Of a DNA stretch of 64,000 nucleotides, positions 21,221 through 31,016 are shown one piece after another. Within the stretch, counting starts at the first letter, position 1. Each line of letters starts with the position of its first letter. A model generated the notes under the pieces. It was not told where the DNA came from and searched no databases. It worked only from the letters and a program-made list of their open reading frames with translations. The position numbers and the translations under genes were made by a program. Location of the stretch: contig JBBCBC010000030.1 in assembly GCA_037126765.1 (NCBI GenBank), forward strand, positions 310,001-374,000, written 5' to 3'. The DNA is from Stenogyne calaminthoides. Its lineage: Eukaryota > Streptophyta > Magnoliopsida > Lamiales > Lamiaceae.

Positions 21221-21606
21221 ATGCCTCCCATTTATGGGTGGTGGATACGGGATCCACTGATCATGTTTGTTTCACATTACAGGGGTTCAAGCGGACCCGA
21301 CAACTAAGTGGAAGTGAGATCCTCATCACACTGGGCGATGCTACGAGAGTGGCAGCTGAAGCAGTGGGAGAAATGCACTTGTCTTTTGAAGACAGAGTTT
21401 TAATTCTAAGAGATGTTCTTTACGTTCCGAGTTTTAGAAAGAATTTAATTTCAGTTTCTAAACTTTTTCATGATGGATATTCGGTTACTTTTAATAAAGT
21501 TGTTACCATTTCTCTTTTTGATAAATTTATCTGTCATGGAACGTTGTCGAATAATCTTTATACAATTAATCATGCGGCACACCACTCACTTAAATGCATC
21601 CTATAA
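21220..21606 (+). pseudogene. Copia B protease
   Basis: WVVDTGSTDHVCF carries the aspartic protease DTG triad. LRDVLYVPSFRKNLISVSKL is the typical Copia segment after it, then the start of the pre-integrase region (NNLYTINHAAH). Open for about 120 codons, then broken. Confidence 0.85.
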
Positions 21607-22402
21607 CACATCAACTGCTTTTTAGAAAAGAAAAACGTTCATCGACGTGAAGCGAGACACTTCTTTGGCATCTAAGATTGGGTCATATAAATCCAAAGAG
21701 GATCCAAAGGTTGGTGAAAGATCGTTCCTTTGAAGTTTCTCCAAGTTGAACCAATTCCAACTGCGAATCATATTTGGAGGGTAAAATGACCAAGAGGGCA
21801 TTTTGAGCCAAGGGGAATAGAGCCAAAGAAGTGTTAGAGATCGTTCACACAGATGTATGTGGTCCAATGTCAACCAAAGCAAGATGAGGTTATGAGTATT
21901 TTGTCACTTTTATTGATGATTACTCAAGGTACAGTTACATTTTCCTAATGAAGCATAAATCTGAGACCTTTGAGAAATTCAAAGAATTTAAGGCTCAAGC
22001 AGAGAATCATAGGGAAAAATATATCAAGTCTCTACGATCTGATCGTGGAGGCTAATACCTAAGCGATGAGTTTTTGAACTACTTATCTGATGAAGGGATT
22101 GCATCCCAGCTCACTGCACCCGGAACCCCTCAACAAAACGGGGTTACAGAGCGAAGAAACAGAACTCTTTTGGAAATGGTTAGATCTATGATGAGTTATG
22201 CGGATCTTCCCAAGTCGTTCTGGGGTCATGCCTTGGAAGCAACAACTTACATTTTGAACTTGGTGCCATCCAAATCGGTTCCCAAAACTCCCAAAGAATT
22301 GTGGATCGGGCGCAAGCCTAGTATGAGACACATGAGAATTTGGGGGTGTCCGGCCTACGTGTTGGACAAGGAAGCCGATAAATTAGATCCTCGTCGTAAT
22401 TA
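21607..22402 (+). pseudogene. Copia B integrase
   Basis: Pieces include IHTDVCGPM, YFVTFIDDYSRYSYI, LRSDRGG and, in the open frame from 22074, GIASQLTAPGTPQQNGVTER followed by LLEMVRSMMSYADLPKSFWG and the WGCPAYVLDKEADKLDPR tail. The DDE-type landmarks can be followed, but a TAA follows the RSDRGG motif (GGY to GG-stop) and frames shift before it. Confidence 0.85.
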
Positions 22403-23745
22403 AGGTTGTTTTGTAGGATACCCCGAGGAACAAAAAGGGTGTATGTTCTATGGTCCCGAAGATCAAAAGGTGGTCATCAAAGACCCACTTTAAATTTTGG
22501 AAGAAGACTATATGAACGAAAAGAAAACCCGGAAGTGAGATTACCTTAAATGAGCTAGAGGGCAAACCTCAATGCCAACCCATTAGATGATATACCAAAC
22601 GACACACTTTCACAACCGGAACCTCGTCGTAGTGGGAGGGTTGTAAGACAGCCCGAGAGATTCATGGGAATAGGAGAGTCCTCGGACTTGATTCCCGGAC
22701 AAGACGAATCGGACCCATGGACATATGAATGAGGCACTCCAAGAAAAGGATCTGATTCTTGACAAACAAAGAATGAAAGCGAAATGGGTTCTATGTTTCA
22801 TAACAGAGTGTGGGGAGCTAGTCGAACCACTTAATGGGGTCAAACCCATTGGTTGCAAGTGGGTGTACAAGAGAAAAAAGAGGGCCAGGATGGGAAGGTT
22901 GAAACCTTCAAAGCAAGACTAGTGGCGAAAGGTTATACTTTCGAAATAAGGGATCGATTATGAGGAAACTTTTTTCGCCAGTTTAGCCATGCTTAAGTCT
23001 ATATGTATTCTCTTATCGATTTCAAGATCTCGACTTTGAAATCGGCAAATGGATGTCAAGACGGCTTTCCTTAACGGAAGTCTTGATGAAGAGATCTATA
23101 TGCAACAACCCCAAGGCTTCATTGAAAAAAGGCCAAGAACACCTAGTTTGTAAGTTCATGAAGTCCATTTACGGACTCAAACAGCATCCGAGCTTGGAAC
23201 CATTGTTTTGATCATGTTATAAAGTCTTATGGGTTCGATCAAAACGAAGTTTGAAAGTTGTGTGTATAAAAAGCGCGGTCGGAATCGCATTGGTATTCTT
23301 AGTACTATCGTAGATGACATTTCGATCGCCGGGAACGATGTAAAGGTGTTATCGGGACGTAAAGGCACGGCTTTCAAAAGCAGTTTGATATGAAAGACTT
23401 AGGAGAAGTTTCGAACACATCCTTGGGATCAAGATCACCGAGATCGCAAGAAAATGATGATCGGCTTATCGCAAGCTTCATACATAGACATTTCTCTTGA
23501 AACGATTCAACATGCAAGATTCCAAGAAAGGCTTCGTACCTTTCAGGCATGGAATCCATCTATCCAAGAAAATGTCCCCTAAGACGCAAAATGAGATAGA
23601 TGACATGAAAGACATTCCTTATGCTTCGGCTGTCGGAAGCCTTATGTATGCAATGCTGTGTACGAGATCGGATATCTGCTTTGCCGTAGGCATGGTGGCA
23701 AGATATCAAAGTAACCCGGGGGAAAGATCATTGGACGGCAGTTAA
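22403..23745 (+). pseudogene. Copia B reverse transcriptase
   Basis: Recognisable pieces in different frames: VEPLNGVKPIGCKWVYKRK, MDVKTAFLNGSLDEEIYMQQ, KSIYGLKQ and, from 23497, KMSPKTQNEIDDMKDIPYAS and GSLMYAMLCTRSDICFAVGM. The catalytic YVDD position is degraded (VDDISIAG-like text near 23310). Many single-base shifts make this the most damaged part of the element. Confidence 0.8.
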
Positions 23746-23752
23746 AAACATT

Positions 23753-24298
23753 ATGAAGTATCTGAAAAGAACTCAGGATAGAATGTTGGTTTATCAGTCA
23801 GATAGTCCAATCCCCATCGGCTACACGGACTCGGATTTCCAATCAGACATAGACTCCAGAAAATCTACCTCCGGTAGTGTGTTTTGCATGGGGGAAGGAG
23901 CCGTGACATGGAGAAGCATTAAGCATAAATGCATCGCAGATTATACCATGGAAACCGAATATGTAACTGCTTGCGAGGCAGGGAAAGAAGCGGTTTGGCT
24001 CAAGAACTTCCTAGTGGACTTGGACGTAGTTCCGAATTTACCCAGCACAATCACTGTTTATTGTGACAATGCCGGAGCAGTTGCAAATTCAAGGGAACCA
24101 AGAGCCCACAAGGCCAGCAAACACATTGAAAGGAAATTACATCTTATACGAGAAATCGTTAAGAGAGGAGATATAGATGTGGCAAAGATAGTGTCTAAAG
24201 ACAACCTAGCAGATCCATTCACAAAGGGTCTGCCTCTGAATACATTCGAGAGACATGTGGAAGGAATGGGTGTCAAGACCGTTGCCAATCTGCTTTGA
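23753..24298 (+). pseudogene. Copia B RNase H
   Basis: A 181-codon open segment with YTDSDFQSD, KSTSGSVFCMGEGAVTWRS, METEYVTACEAGKEAVWLKN, VYCDNAGAVANSREP and HIERKLHLIREIVKRGDIDV, the usual Copia RNase H order, ending LADPFTKGLPLNTFERHVEG. The catalytic acidic residues are present. The stop at 24296-24298 is the natural pol terminus. Confidence 0.85.
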
Positions 24299-24408
24299 GT
24301 ATAAGTGGGAGAAATTATTAGGTTCGTGTAGGTGACATTAGATGTCACAGACTACACGAGACATGTTGTAGTATACTTAAAAGCAGACTTTGAGTATAAG
24401 TGGGAGAT
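24299..24408 (+). other. Copia B 3' untranslated tail with duplicated polypurine tract
   Basis: CTTTGAGTATAAGTGGGAGA occurs at about 24291-24310 and again at 24388-24407. Only the second abuts the 3' LTR and should prime plus-strand DNA; the first may be an upstream copy. Confidence 0.7.
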
Positions 24409-26244
24409 TGTTGGGATTATACTAGAAAGTATGTTTTTTACTTTGTATAATCAAAACTGAATTTCGAACTTATTTACTGAAATAAATTGTTTATCACTGA
24501 TGCTTTAAATATTATCGAATGTTACATATATTTACTGCATAACTGTTCAATAAGTCGTACGTGTTACATCTTAGTTAATTTAGTGATACCAGATCACAGA
24601 AGATTAAATTAACAGTCCCTTGTAACTAAAAGTACGCCATTCACGACCTAGATGGAAATGAACAACCCATCGTGAAAGGTTGAAATGTAAGGCTCAGATT
24701 GGCTTGTCTTGACCAAGAGATTACACTAGTGCATGACTGATGCACTGAATAGGACCGACAGGAGGATAAATTCTTCAGAACTTAACAAGGAAGAATTAGA
24801 CCTCAGTGGTTCGTTATTTCTTAATCTTCGTTCCTTAAATAGGATCACGTGTGATTGGTAACTATTGCTTTGACTTATCATGGGTAGAGAATCAACGAGA
24901 TTCAATACTTTTTATCTTGGGCAATATTATTGGTCATATGTGATTGCTAAGATTTAATACGGAGAATCGTGTGCAAGTACGCTTGTTTGATTTGCCCCCT
25001 TGGGAGGTTCATAAGTTTTATCATACCAAATCTTGCAAGTGGAATTAGTTTCCGGTATGGATAATAATGTTGAACCGTTCCTTGACCAAGGATAAAATAT
25101 ATTAATTAATGGAAAGCTATTTCAGTGGCTTGAATTAATTAATGGGCTAGATAATCTTAAACACGGGAAATAATAATCGGGAGCCATATTGACTGTAATA
25201 TGGGTTAAGATGGATAGTGCAATATTAATTATGTAGTGTGATTAATTAATATTTATGGGCTTGAATAATATTGTGGCTCAATATTAGATATTCAAAGTCC
25301 ATTAGAAGGTCTAATCTTAATTCTCCTAAAGGCCTCCTAAGTAGCCCAACATATAGTCCAATAACTGAAAAAATGTTTAAAATAAAATAAATATTGTTGC
25401 CTATTTTTCCTAATTATTTTCGAAAATTATGGATAAGAGGGGAGAAAGATTTTCTTTGAATTTTGTTATGGAATGAAGATATGTATTCTTGGAATACAAG
25501 ATTATCTCATTAAATTCAAGAAATCTCCCACTTGGTTATTTATAATAGAGATTTCGAAAATTTTGAAATATAGTGGGCAAGAAAGATTTTCTTGATTTTC
25601 TTGAAAAAATATTATGGAAGATATGTATTTCTTGAAATACAAGAATATCTCATAAATTCAAGAAGATCCAAATCTTGGAATCTTGGACTTCATATTTCGA
25701 AATTATCCATAATATGAGTAAGTGAGTTTTTTGTGGAATATTATAATTATGGGAAAAAGAATATAAGAGATATATTTAAGATTTCTTGGAGATCAAGAAA
25801 AGATTTTCCCACATTGTTTTATCACAAAATTTTCGACCACTTGTGCTCTATAAATAGGGGATGATTATTTCATTCCCAAGTATAATTCCATGTGCCGGAA
25901 AAATTAGCAAATCCACAAAGGTGGTGCAACATAATTTATTTTCCTTTTGTTAATTGTTCACAAGTGTCCTTCCACCGGATAGTCGAACAAGGGCTAAGGG
26001 AATAATTGGGAAGTTCTTTTGGTTAGTCTAATCAGCCAGATCACTGCCATCCAAAAGGTACGTTCACGTAAACTCGTAGAATTCCGCATGCGTAGGATTT
26101 ACGTGATTTAATTATATGCATGATATGTTGTTGGATTATTATTTGAATTAATATAGGATTAATTCATGCTAGTAATAATTATAAGAATTAAATTTGTATT
26201 TAAATATTCACCCAGAATAGATCTGTGCAACTTATTCCCCAACA
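24409..26244 (+). repeat. Copia B 3' LTR
   Basis: About 1,836 bp, starting TGTTGGGATT and ending CCCCAACA. Near-identical to the 5' LTR, with scattered substitutions. Confidence 0.95.
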
Positions 26245-26370
26245 TCGACCGGAGGTGGCCGGAAACGTGAAACCCCAAATCCTTGCACAAACCCTAGTTT
26301 TCTTCAAACCCTAATTTCAGAAATTAACTAGCCCTAATTTCAAATTCTGGAACCATGCTCTTGATACGTA

Positions 26371-26516
26371 TGTCATCTTTATAATCAAAAGACATAGTGT
26401 GGGAGAATTTTCTATGTATTGAATTAGGTCAAGAGTACACACATATATATATACAAGTGAATAGACTATTCTAATAAAGGCCCACTAAAGGCCCATCTAT
26501 ACTTATTATTCTAGCA
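26371..26516 (-). repeat. Copia A 5' LTR
   Basis: 146 bp, TGTCATCTTTATAATC to TTATTCTAGCA on the plus strand. It is the upstream LTR for minus-strand transcription; the primer site abuts it at 26353-26370. Confidence 0.95.
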
Positions 26517-26521
26517 AAAGT

Positions 26522-26610
26522 CATTTTATTATTTCAAATACTAATAAACAATTCGCACGCAAAAACACGAGCAATATGTAAGTGTGCTAAGTCTTTTGAG
26601 ACGGAGGGAG
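26522..26610. mobile_element. Stowaway MITE, right half
   Basis: Resumes with CATTTTATTATTTCAAA and ends GAGACGGAGGGAG before TATA. Joined to 13016-13164 and less one AAAGT, it gives a Stowaway of about 238 bp, the length of the copy at 7289. Confidence 0.9.
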
Positions 26611-26852
26611 TATATATTTTATAAATACAAGGCCTGTAAAAGTGAACGTTAAAAGCACGAAAATGAGAGTAAAAATTAGACTAAAATACGATTTTTCTCA
26701 TGCTACACTGATGTGCAAAGTGCAGTATCGCATGCATTAACGTGTTACATTAAGCATATGATACAATATACATATAGTATAAAATAAATCCTAAAATTCT
26801 CAACAAGATTTATGACCTGACCTACTTATAAAACTCTAGCCTGATTTATTTC
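26611..26852. other. Spacer, nothing recognised
   Basis: AT-rich sequence between the Stowaway half and a SINE. No gene or repeat seen. Confidence 0.6.
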
Positions 26853-26863
26853 AAGTGTGATAT

Positions 26864-27042
26864 AATAAGGTGGCTTAGCCCACCTGGCTACTGAGCTCCT
26901 CATTTGAGTGGAAGATCCATGTTCGATTCCATTTGGGAACAAATTTGGAGTTATAGAGGTTATAAGGTGGATTGGTGATTTCGTAGAGTATTTGAGTGCT
27001 TGGTGTACTAACAACTAACTTTGTCCGATCAAACAAAAAAAA
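26864..27042 (+). mobile_element. Second tRNA-derived SINE with 11-bp target duplication
   Basis: AAGTGTGATAT flanks it at 26853-26863 and 27043-27053. The head has an A-box-like TGGCTTAGCCCACCTGG (26871-26887) and a B box TGTTCGATTCC (26930-26940). The tail is an A-tract after CGATCAAAC. At about 179 bp it is shorter than, and different from, the SINE at 5638, so two SINE families are present. Confidence 0.85.
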
Positions 27043-27174
27043 AAGTGTGATATGGCTTGATTAATTTAACAAATGAACCAAGTTAAAGGCTTTTTAAAAG
27101 TCTACTTAATTAATTAATGGTCTTGATTAAGACTTTTACAAAAGATTTCAAATTTTGTAAGCTAATCATTTAAG

Positions 27175-28015
27175 GGTCCGTTTGACTAAGCTTATTTTAA
27201 ATATTTTATAAGCTCTAACATCTTATAAGTTATTTTGAGAGCTTATAAAATATAATTTTTAAGTAGTTTATAAGTTGTTAAAGTGTTTGTCTAATAAAAC
27301 TTATAAGTTCTTTAATAGTATTTTTTAAAAACTATTTTTTAATTTTAAAATTAATATAATTTTTTGATTTTTTTAATAATATTTTTTTTCAAGAAAATAA
27401 TTTTTTCGAAAATAAATATTTTTTTCAGAAAAAAATAAAAAATATTGAAAATAAAAAATCCAGAAAATATTTTTTTTCGAAAATAAATGTATTTTTTTCA
27501 GAAAAAAGAATCGAAAATATTTTTTTCGAAAATAAAAATATTTTTCCAGAAAAAAATATTTTTTTTTCAAAATATTTTTTTTTTCGAAAATATTTTTTTT
27601 CGAAAATAAATATATTTTCCCAGAAAAAAATATTTTTTTTCCAGAAAATATATTTTTTTTAAATAAATATTTTTTTCAGAAAATAAATATATTTTCCCAG
27701 AAAAAAATACTGTATTTTTTTTTCAGAAAATAATTTTTTTTTCCAAATTTATTTATTTATTTATTTTTTGCAAAAACAAAAAACGGGCCGGGTCGGATTG
27801 AATTCGGACAGAGTTTGGGTCGAGATGAGTTGAAATATGATAGAGCTTATTTAATTTTTGTAAAATAAGTTGAGATATCTAAACTTATTTTTTTGAGCTT
27901 ATGAGCTCTAAAGAACTTATTTTTAGATCTTATAAGATGTTAGACATCACCAAACAAAACTAATGAACTTATAAGATTTTAAAGTGCTTATAAGTTGTGC
28001 CAAACACCCCCTAAG
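27175..28015. mobile_element. MITE-like element with expanded T-rich core
   Basis: The left end reads AGGGTCCGTTTGACTAAGCTT and the right end, inverted, AGGGGGTGTTTGGCACAACTT. Inner arms with CTTATAAGTT-type sequence are also inverted. The GTTTGGC-type terminus is common in plant hAT and Harbinger MITEs. The target duplication is not clear. The core (27370-27775) is a low-complexity array. Confidence 0.6.
27370..27775. repeat. Array of TTTTTTCGAAAATAAATA units
   Basis: About fifteen imperfect copies of TTTTTTTCGAAAATAAATAT and TTTTTCAGAAAAAA alternate over 400 bp. Many contain the palindrome TTTTCGAAAA. The reading frame through it (27373-27570, minus) is only Phe, Lys and Leu and is not a gene. 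Confidence 0.8.
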
Positions 28016-28350
28016 TCTCATTATACATTTTATACAAAGAAGGTATCATGTGCATCATATTATTGTACATCATTATTAATATTATTTCTTTATATAATCA
28101 TACGTTCACTTTTCGGCTACGAGAATCATATGGACAAATAAATGAGAAAGTGAATGAAAAGGGGTTGCAAAGATATATTGAAACTGAAATATTGAATGAT
28201 ATTTTGGCAATAAAAGACCCAAACAATGACATGCACCGTCCCGACTAATATGAATGAGTGTTGGGTGTATTAATTGTTATTTATTCCTGTAATAAGGAGA
28301 GAGGAACCATACTTTATAAAAACAAAATTACTAATAAAAGTCTTTACCAC

Positions 28351-29090
28351 CTTATAATTCGTGTGATTTGTAAGGTCGACTACGTGGATGTCAAATAATC
28401 ATGTGAAAACTTATGGCCTAGTAATTCATTTGCTTTTCACATGCCACCAATTTCTTTTTTTTCTCTTGTTTCTTGTAGGCTTTAATTAACCCCACGTATA
28501 AGGATCACTGACTTAATAATTGGGAATCTTAGGTAAATACCATCGGGTTTAGATTGTTGCTGATAAAAAATTATTTAAATTTGAGTTCATGTTCAACTCT
28601 ATTTTTTTAAAATTATTATTATATATAAAAAATATTATTATTATGTATAAAAATTATTATTGTTATGTATAAAAATTATTACTGTTTAAAAAATAAGATA
28701 TTTTTTAAATAATGATAATTTTTGTACATAATAATTATTGAGTTTATGTGTAGACCTGATTTACAAGAGTGTTACTCATTATTGTATTATAATTAAGAGA
28801 CACACTTATATGAATATATTTTGGACATTGCGCTTTAACACTTTAAAATAAAAATGAATATTAATTTCTATTTCGTGTGATTTGTAAGGTCGACTACGTG
28901 GATATCAATTAATCATGTGAAAATTTTGTCTATAATTAATTATATTGATCACATGCCATCAAAAAAAAAAAGTTCTCTTTTTTCTTTAAGTAAATAATTA
29001 ACCCACGTATAAGATTCTTATTAATAAATTGGGATTAATCTTCTCAGAATCATGGACGTCTGTCACACTAAATACCATCGGGTTTAAAAA
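28351..29090. repeat. Diverged direct repeat (two copies of about 200 bp) around a MITE
   Basis: 28351-28551 and 28866-29090 share, in order, CGTGTGATTTGTAAGGTCGA, CTACGTGGAT, ACATGCCA, CCCACGTATAAG and TACCATCGGGTTTA. The MULE-type MITE at 28562 lies just after the first copy. Confidence 0.75.
28562..28777. mobile_element. Mutator-like MITE (same family as 2081)
   Basis: Starts GATAAAAAATTATTTAAAT and ends TTACAAGAGTGTTACTC, with ATTATTATTGTTATG-type inner units in inverted halves. The flanking 9-mers (ATTGTTGCT and ATTATTGTA) match at only six positions, so this is an older copy. Confidence 0.7.
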
Positions 29091-29099
29091 CCATGCCAA

Positions 29100-30083
29100 A
29101 AGAATGTTAAAAAATTGACATTATGACTAACCCAAGTATCCAAAAAAAATAGGATGCTCCCTAAATAAAATTATTATTATTATTGTGAAAAATTATTATT
29201 ATTTAGAAAACAAAATATTTTTTAGGCGGTGATATTATTTTAGATTTTTTCTATAGTAACATTTATTTCAATTTTATCCTTAATTCTTCCTTCTTCCCTT
29301 CATCTTCCTACTCCCCTGAAAAATTCTTGTTTCATCTTAATTTGGCCGCCGATGCCGTCCCATGACCGCCTTCCCCAAACACCGCCAATTTTTGGCCGCC
29401 GTAATTAAACACCGCCGTCACCATGTCCCGCCGACGCCGCGTTTGATATATATGGCCGCCGCCTTCATCTAATCCCCCATGGCCGTATTCCCCCAGGCCG
29501 CCTGCCTTGCTTTGATTTCTTCAATTTCTTGTCGTTGCCTACCTTGCTTTGATTTCTTCAATTTTGCTTTGGGTTTTTTAGGTTTCTTCAATTTTGTACT
29601 TCTTGTTGGGAAATAGATGTGCAATTCAGTGTGGTTTCTGTTGAGATGTTGTTGCAATTTATGCATATTTTGTGAGACCAAAATGCATATTTTGTGAGAC
29701 CCAAAAAGGAATTAGCAGAGGATCGGTTTTGTTACGTTTTCATCACCTGAAGAGGCTTCTAGAGCTGTAAGATAACTTCTTTTAATTTTATGTGCTTGTA
29801 AATTTTCAAATTAAAAAACTTGTGCCTTCTTTTAATTCTTTAAAAATGCTGATTGATCATCTGATTTTTTCTCGAAACTACTGATTTTTTTTTTATTTTT
29901 ATTTTAACATTATTTGGGGGCAGAATATGTTGAAGGAGATGAGGACAAAGTAGTAATTTGTTAATATTTTCAATTTTTTATTTTATTTTATTAAACTTTT
30001 AATAAACTTTGCCAATCAAAAAAATATATTTTAAATTAATTTTTTTAATAAAAGTATAAATCAATTTTAATCATTTCATCTCA
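29100..30083. other. Repeat-derived region with a GC-rich GCCGCC island
   Basis: 29340-29520 is rich in GGCCGCCG and CCGCCG, in contrast to the AT-rich surroundings, and is preceded by ATTATTATT units like those in the MULE-type MITEs. It recalls the GC-rich cargo of the element at 6494. The small minus-strand frame 29469-29681 (Lys-rich) is not recognised. No firm gene. Confidence 0.4.
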
Positions 30084-30338
30084 TTAAATTAGTTTAAAAA
30101 TTAATATTATAAAATTTTCATAATAGCTTCCTTCCGGCCTTAATATAATCTTCAAATGAAAACTCATCCAAAGTCGATGTAAAAAAAACGTCATACTCTT
30201 TTTGCGTCTGTATCCACAATCACATTTTGGAGCTTCCAAACGAACTGCCAAACTTAGGAACTCCACCACTCCCCATGCCTCACCGTCATCGACTCTAATC
30301 CAGCCATTCATCGTAAGGGTTCGATAGTCGACACACAT
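30084..30338 (-). other. Unassigned open frame, 84 codons
   Basis: Reads MCVDYRTLTMNGWIRVDDGE and later LAVRLEAPKCDCGYRRKKSM. The composition is protein-like (Trp, Cys, Asp spread through it), unlike the neighbouring AT-rich frames, so it may be a remnant of a coding exon or transposon. I do not recognise the family. There is no start context or splice partner. Confidence 0.25.
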
Positions 30339-30921
30339 GTCATTATATTGCGTTTGTAGAATTTTTTTTTTTTTTTTAATTTTGAAAACATATTGCGATT
30401 GAAGATTTTAAATCATGATTGATATGTTGATGTGTTTTCTCCAAAATTATTAAAAGAGTGGGTCTCATGTGCATTTAGCATCCAGGATCCAAATCACAAA
30501 GATCTTATAATCGTTTTTAACTAATATAATTTGTTATAATAAAAAATGTAATTTATCTATATTAAAATATTTAATAATTAATAAAAAAAATAATTGCACA
30601 GTTTAATATAAATAAATTGTATCTTTCAATATAATAAATTGAATGATTAAAAAAATATTATGAAATAAATGATATCTTCTACACGCCATATAAAACTTAG
30701 TCTTATTCAAGTTCTACATTACGTTTTTCTTTGATTTGGATAAATTTTTTACTAAGCCTTGTAAACTAAAAAAGTTTTTTTCGCCATTAACATGTCTCGT
30801 TTATTTTTTTATTATACAACACCTTATTGGTATAATTAATTTTTAGTTAGAATAGTGGACGGTTGGGATTTTGGAATTAATTGGTTAAATCTTATTGACA
30901 AAAAAAAAAAAAATTGTTTGG
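30339..30921. other. AT-rich upstream region of the FAP3-type gene
   Basis: Poly-A/T tracts and no repeat or gene that I recognise. It probably includes the distal promoter of the gene starting at 31017. Confidence 0.5.
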
Positions 30922-30927
30922 TATAAA
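30922..30927 (+). promoter_or_regulatory. Putative TATA box of the FAP3-type gene
   Basis: TATAAA lies 90 bp upstream of the start codon in the same orientation, a normal plant spacing for a short 5' leader. No other TATA match lies between it and the ATG. Confidence 0.45.
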
Positions 30928-31016
30928 CAGATATTCATTTATTCGTTTGAACAGTATTCCAGTACTGAAAATAATAAAAAAAAAAAGTTATCTCTGAATG
31001 CAATTGGGGTGCGGAA

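Larger units (their letters stand above)
16993..26244 (+). mobile_element. Copia retrotransposon B, 9.25 kb, long LTRs
   Basis: LTRs of about 1.84 kb (16993-18830 and 24409-26244) start TGTTGGGATT and end CCCCAACA. TCGAC repeats outside (16988-16992 and 26245-26249). The primer site is TGGTATCGAGCACGG (18833-18847), near the initiator tRNA-Met complement; the polypurine tract is AAGTGGGAGAT (24398-24408). Internal order is gag, protease, integrase, RT, RNase H. LTR length and tRNA-Met priming suggest the Angela/BARE lineage (inference). Coding frames contain several shifts and stops. By eye the LTRs differ by about 3% over their first 300 bp, so insertion is not very recent. Confidence 0.95.
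13165..26516 (-). mobile_element. Copia retrotransposon A, nested host of Copia B
   Basis: Short LTRs (13165-13311 and 26371-26516) bound it, and AAAGT repeats outside (13160-13164 and 26517-26521). The coding strand is minus: primer site next to the right LTR (GTATCAAGAGCATGG, 26353-26370, resembling the initiator tRNA-Met complement), then a gag remnant, protease/integrase, RT-RNase H, and a polypurine tract (CCAAAGGAGGG, 13322-13312) before the left LTR. The IN-before-RT order makes it Copia. Short LTRs suggest the Ale/Retrofit group (inference). Copia B sits at 16993-26244 in the leader/gag start. Without B the element is about 4.1 kb. Frames are broken, so it is not autonomous. Confidence 0.95.
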
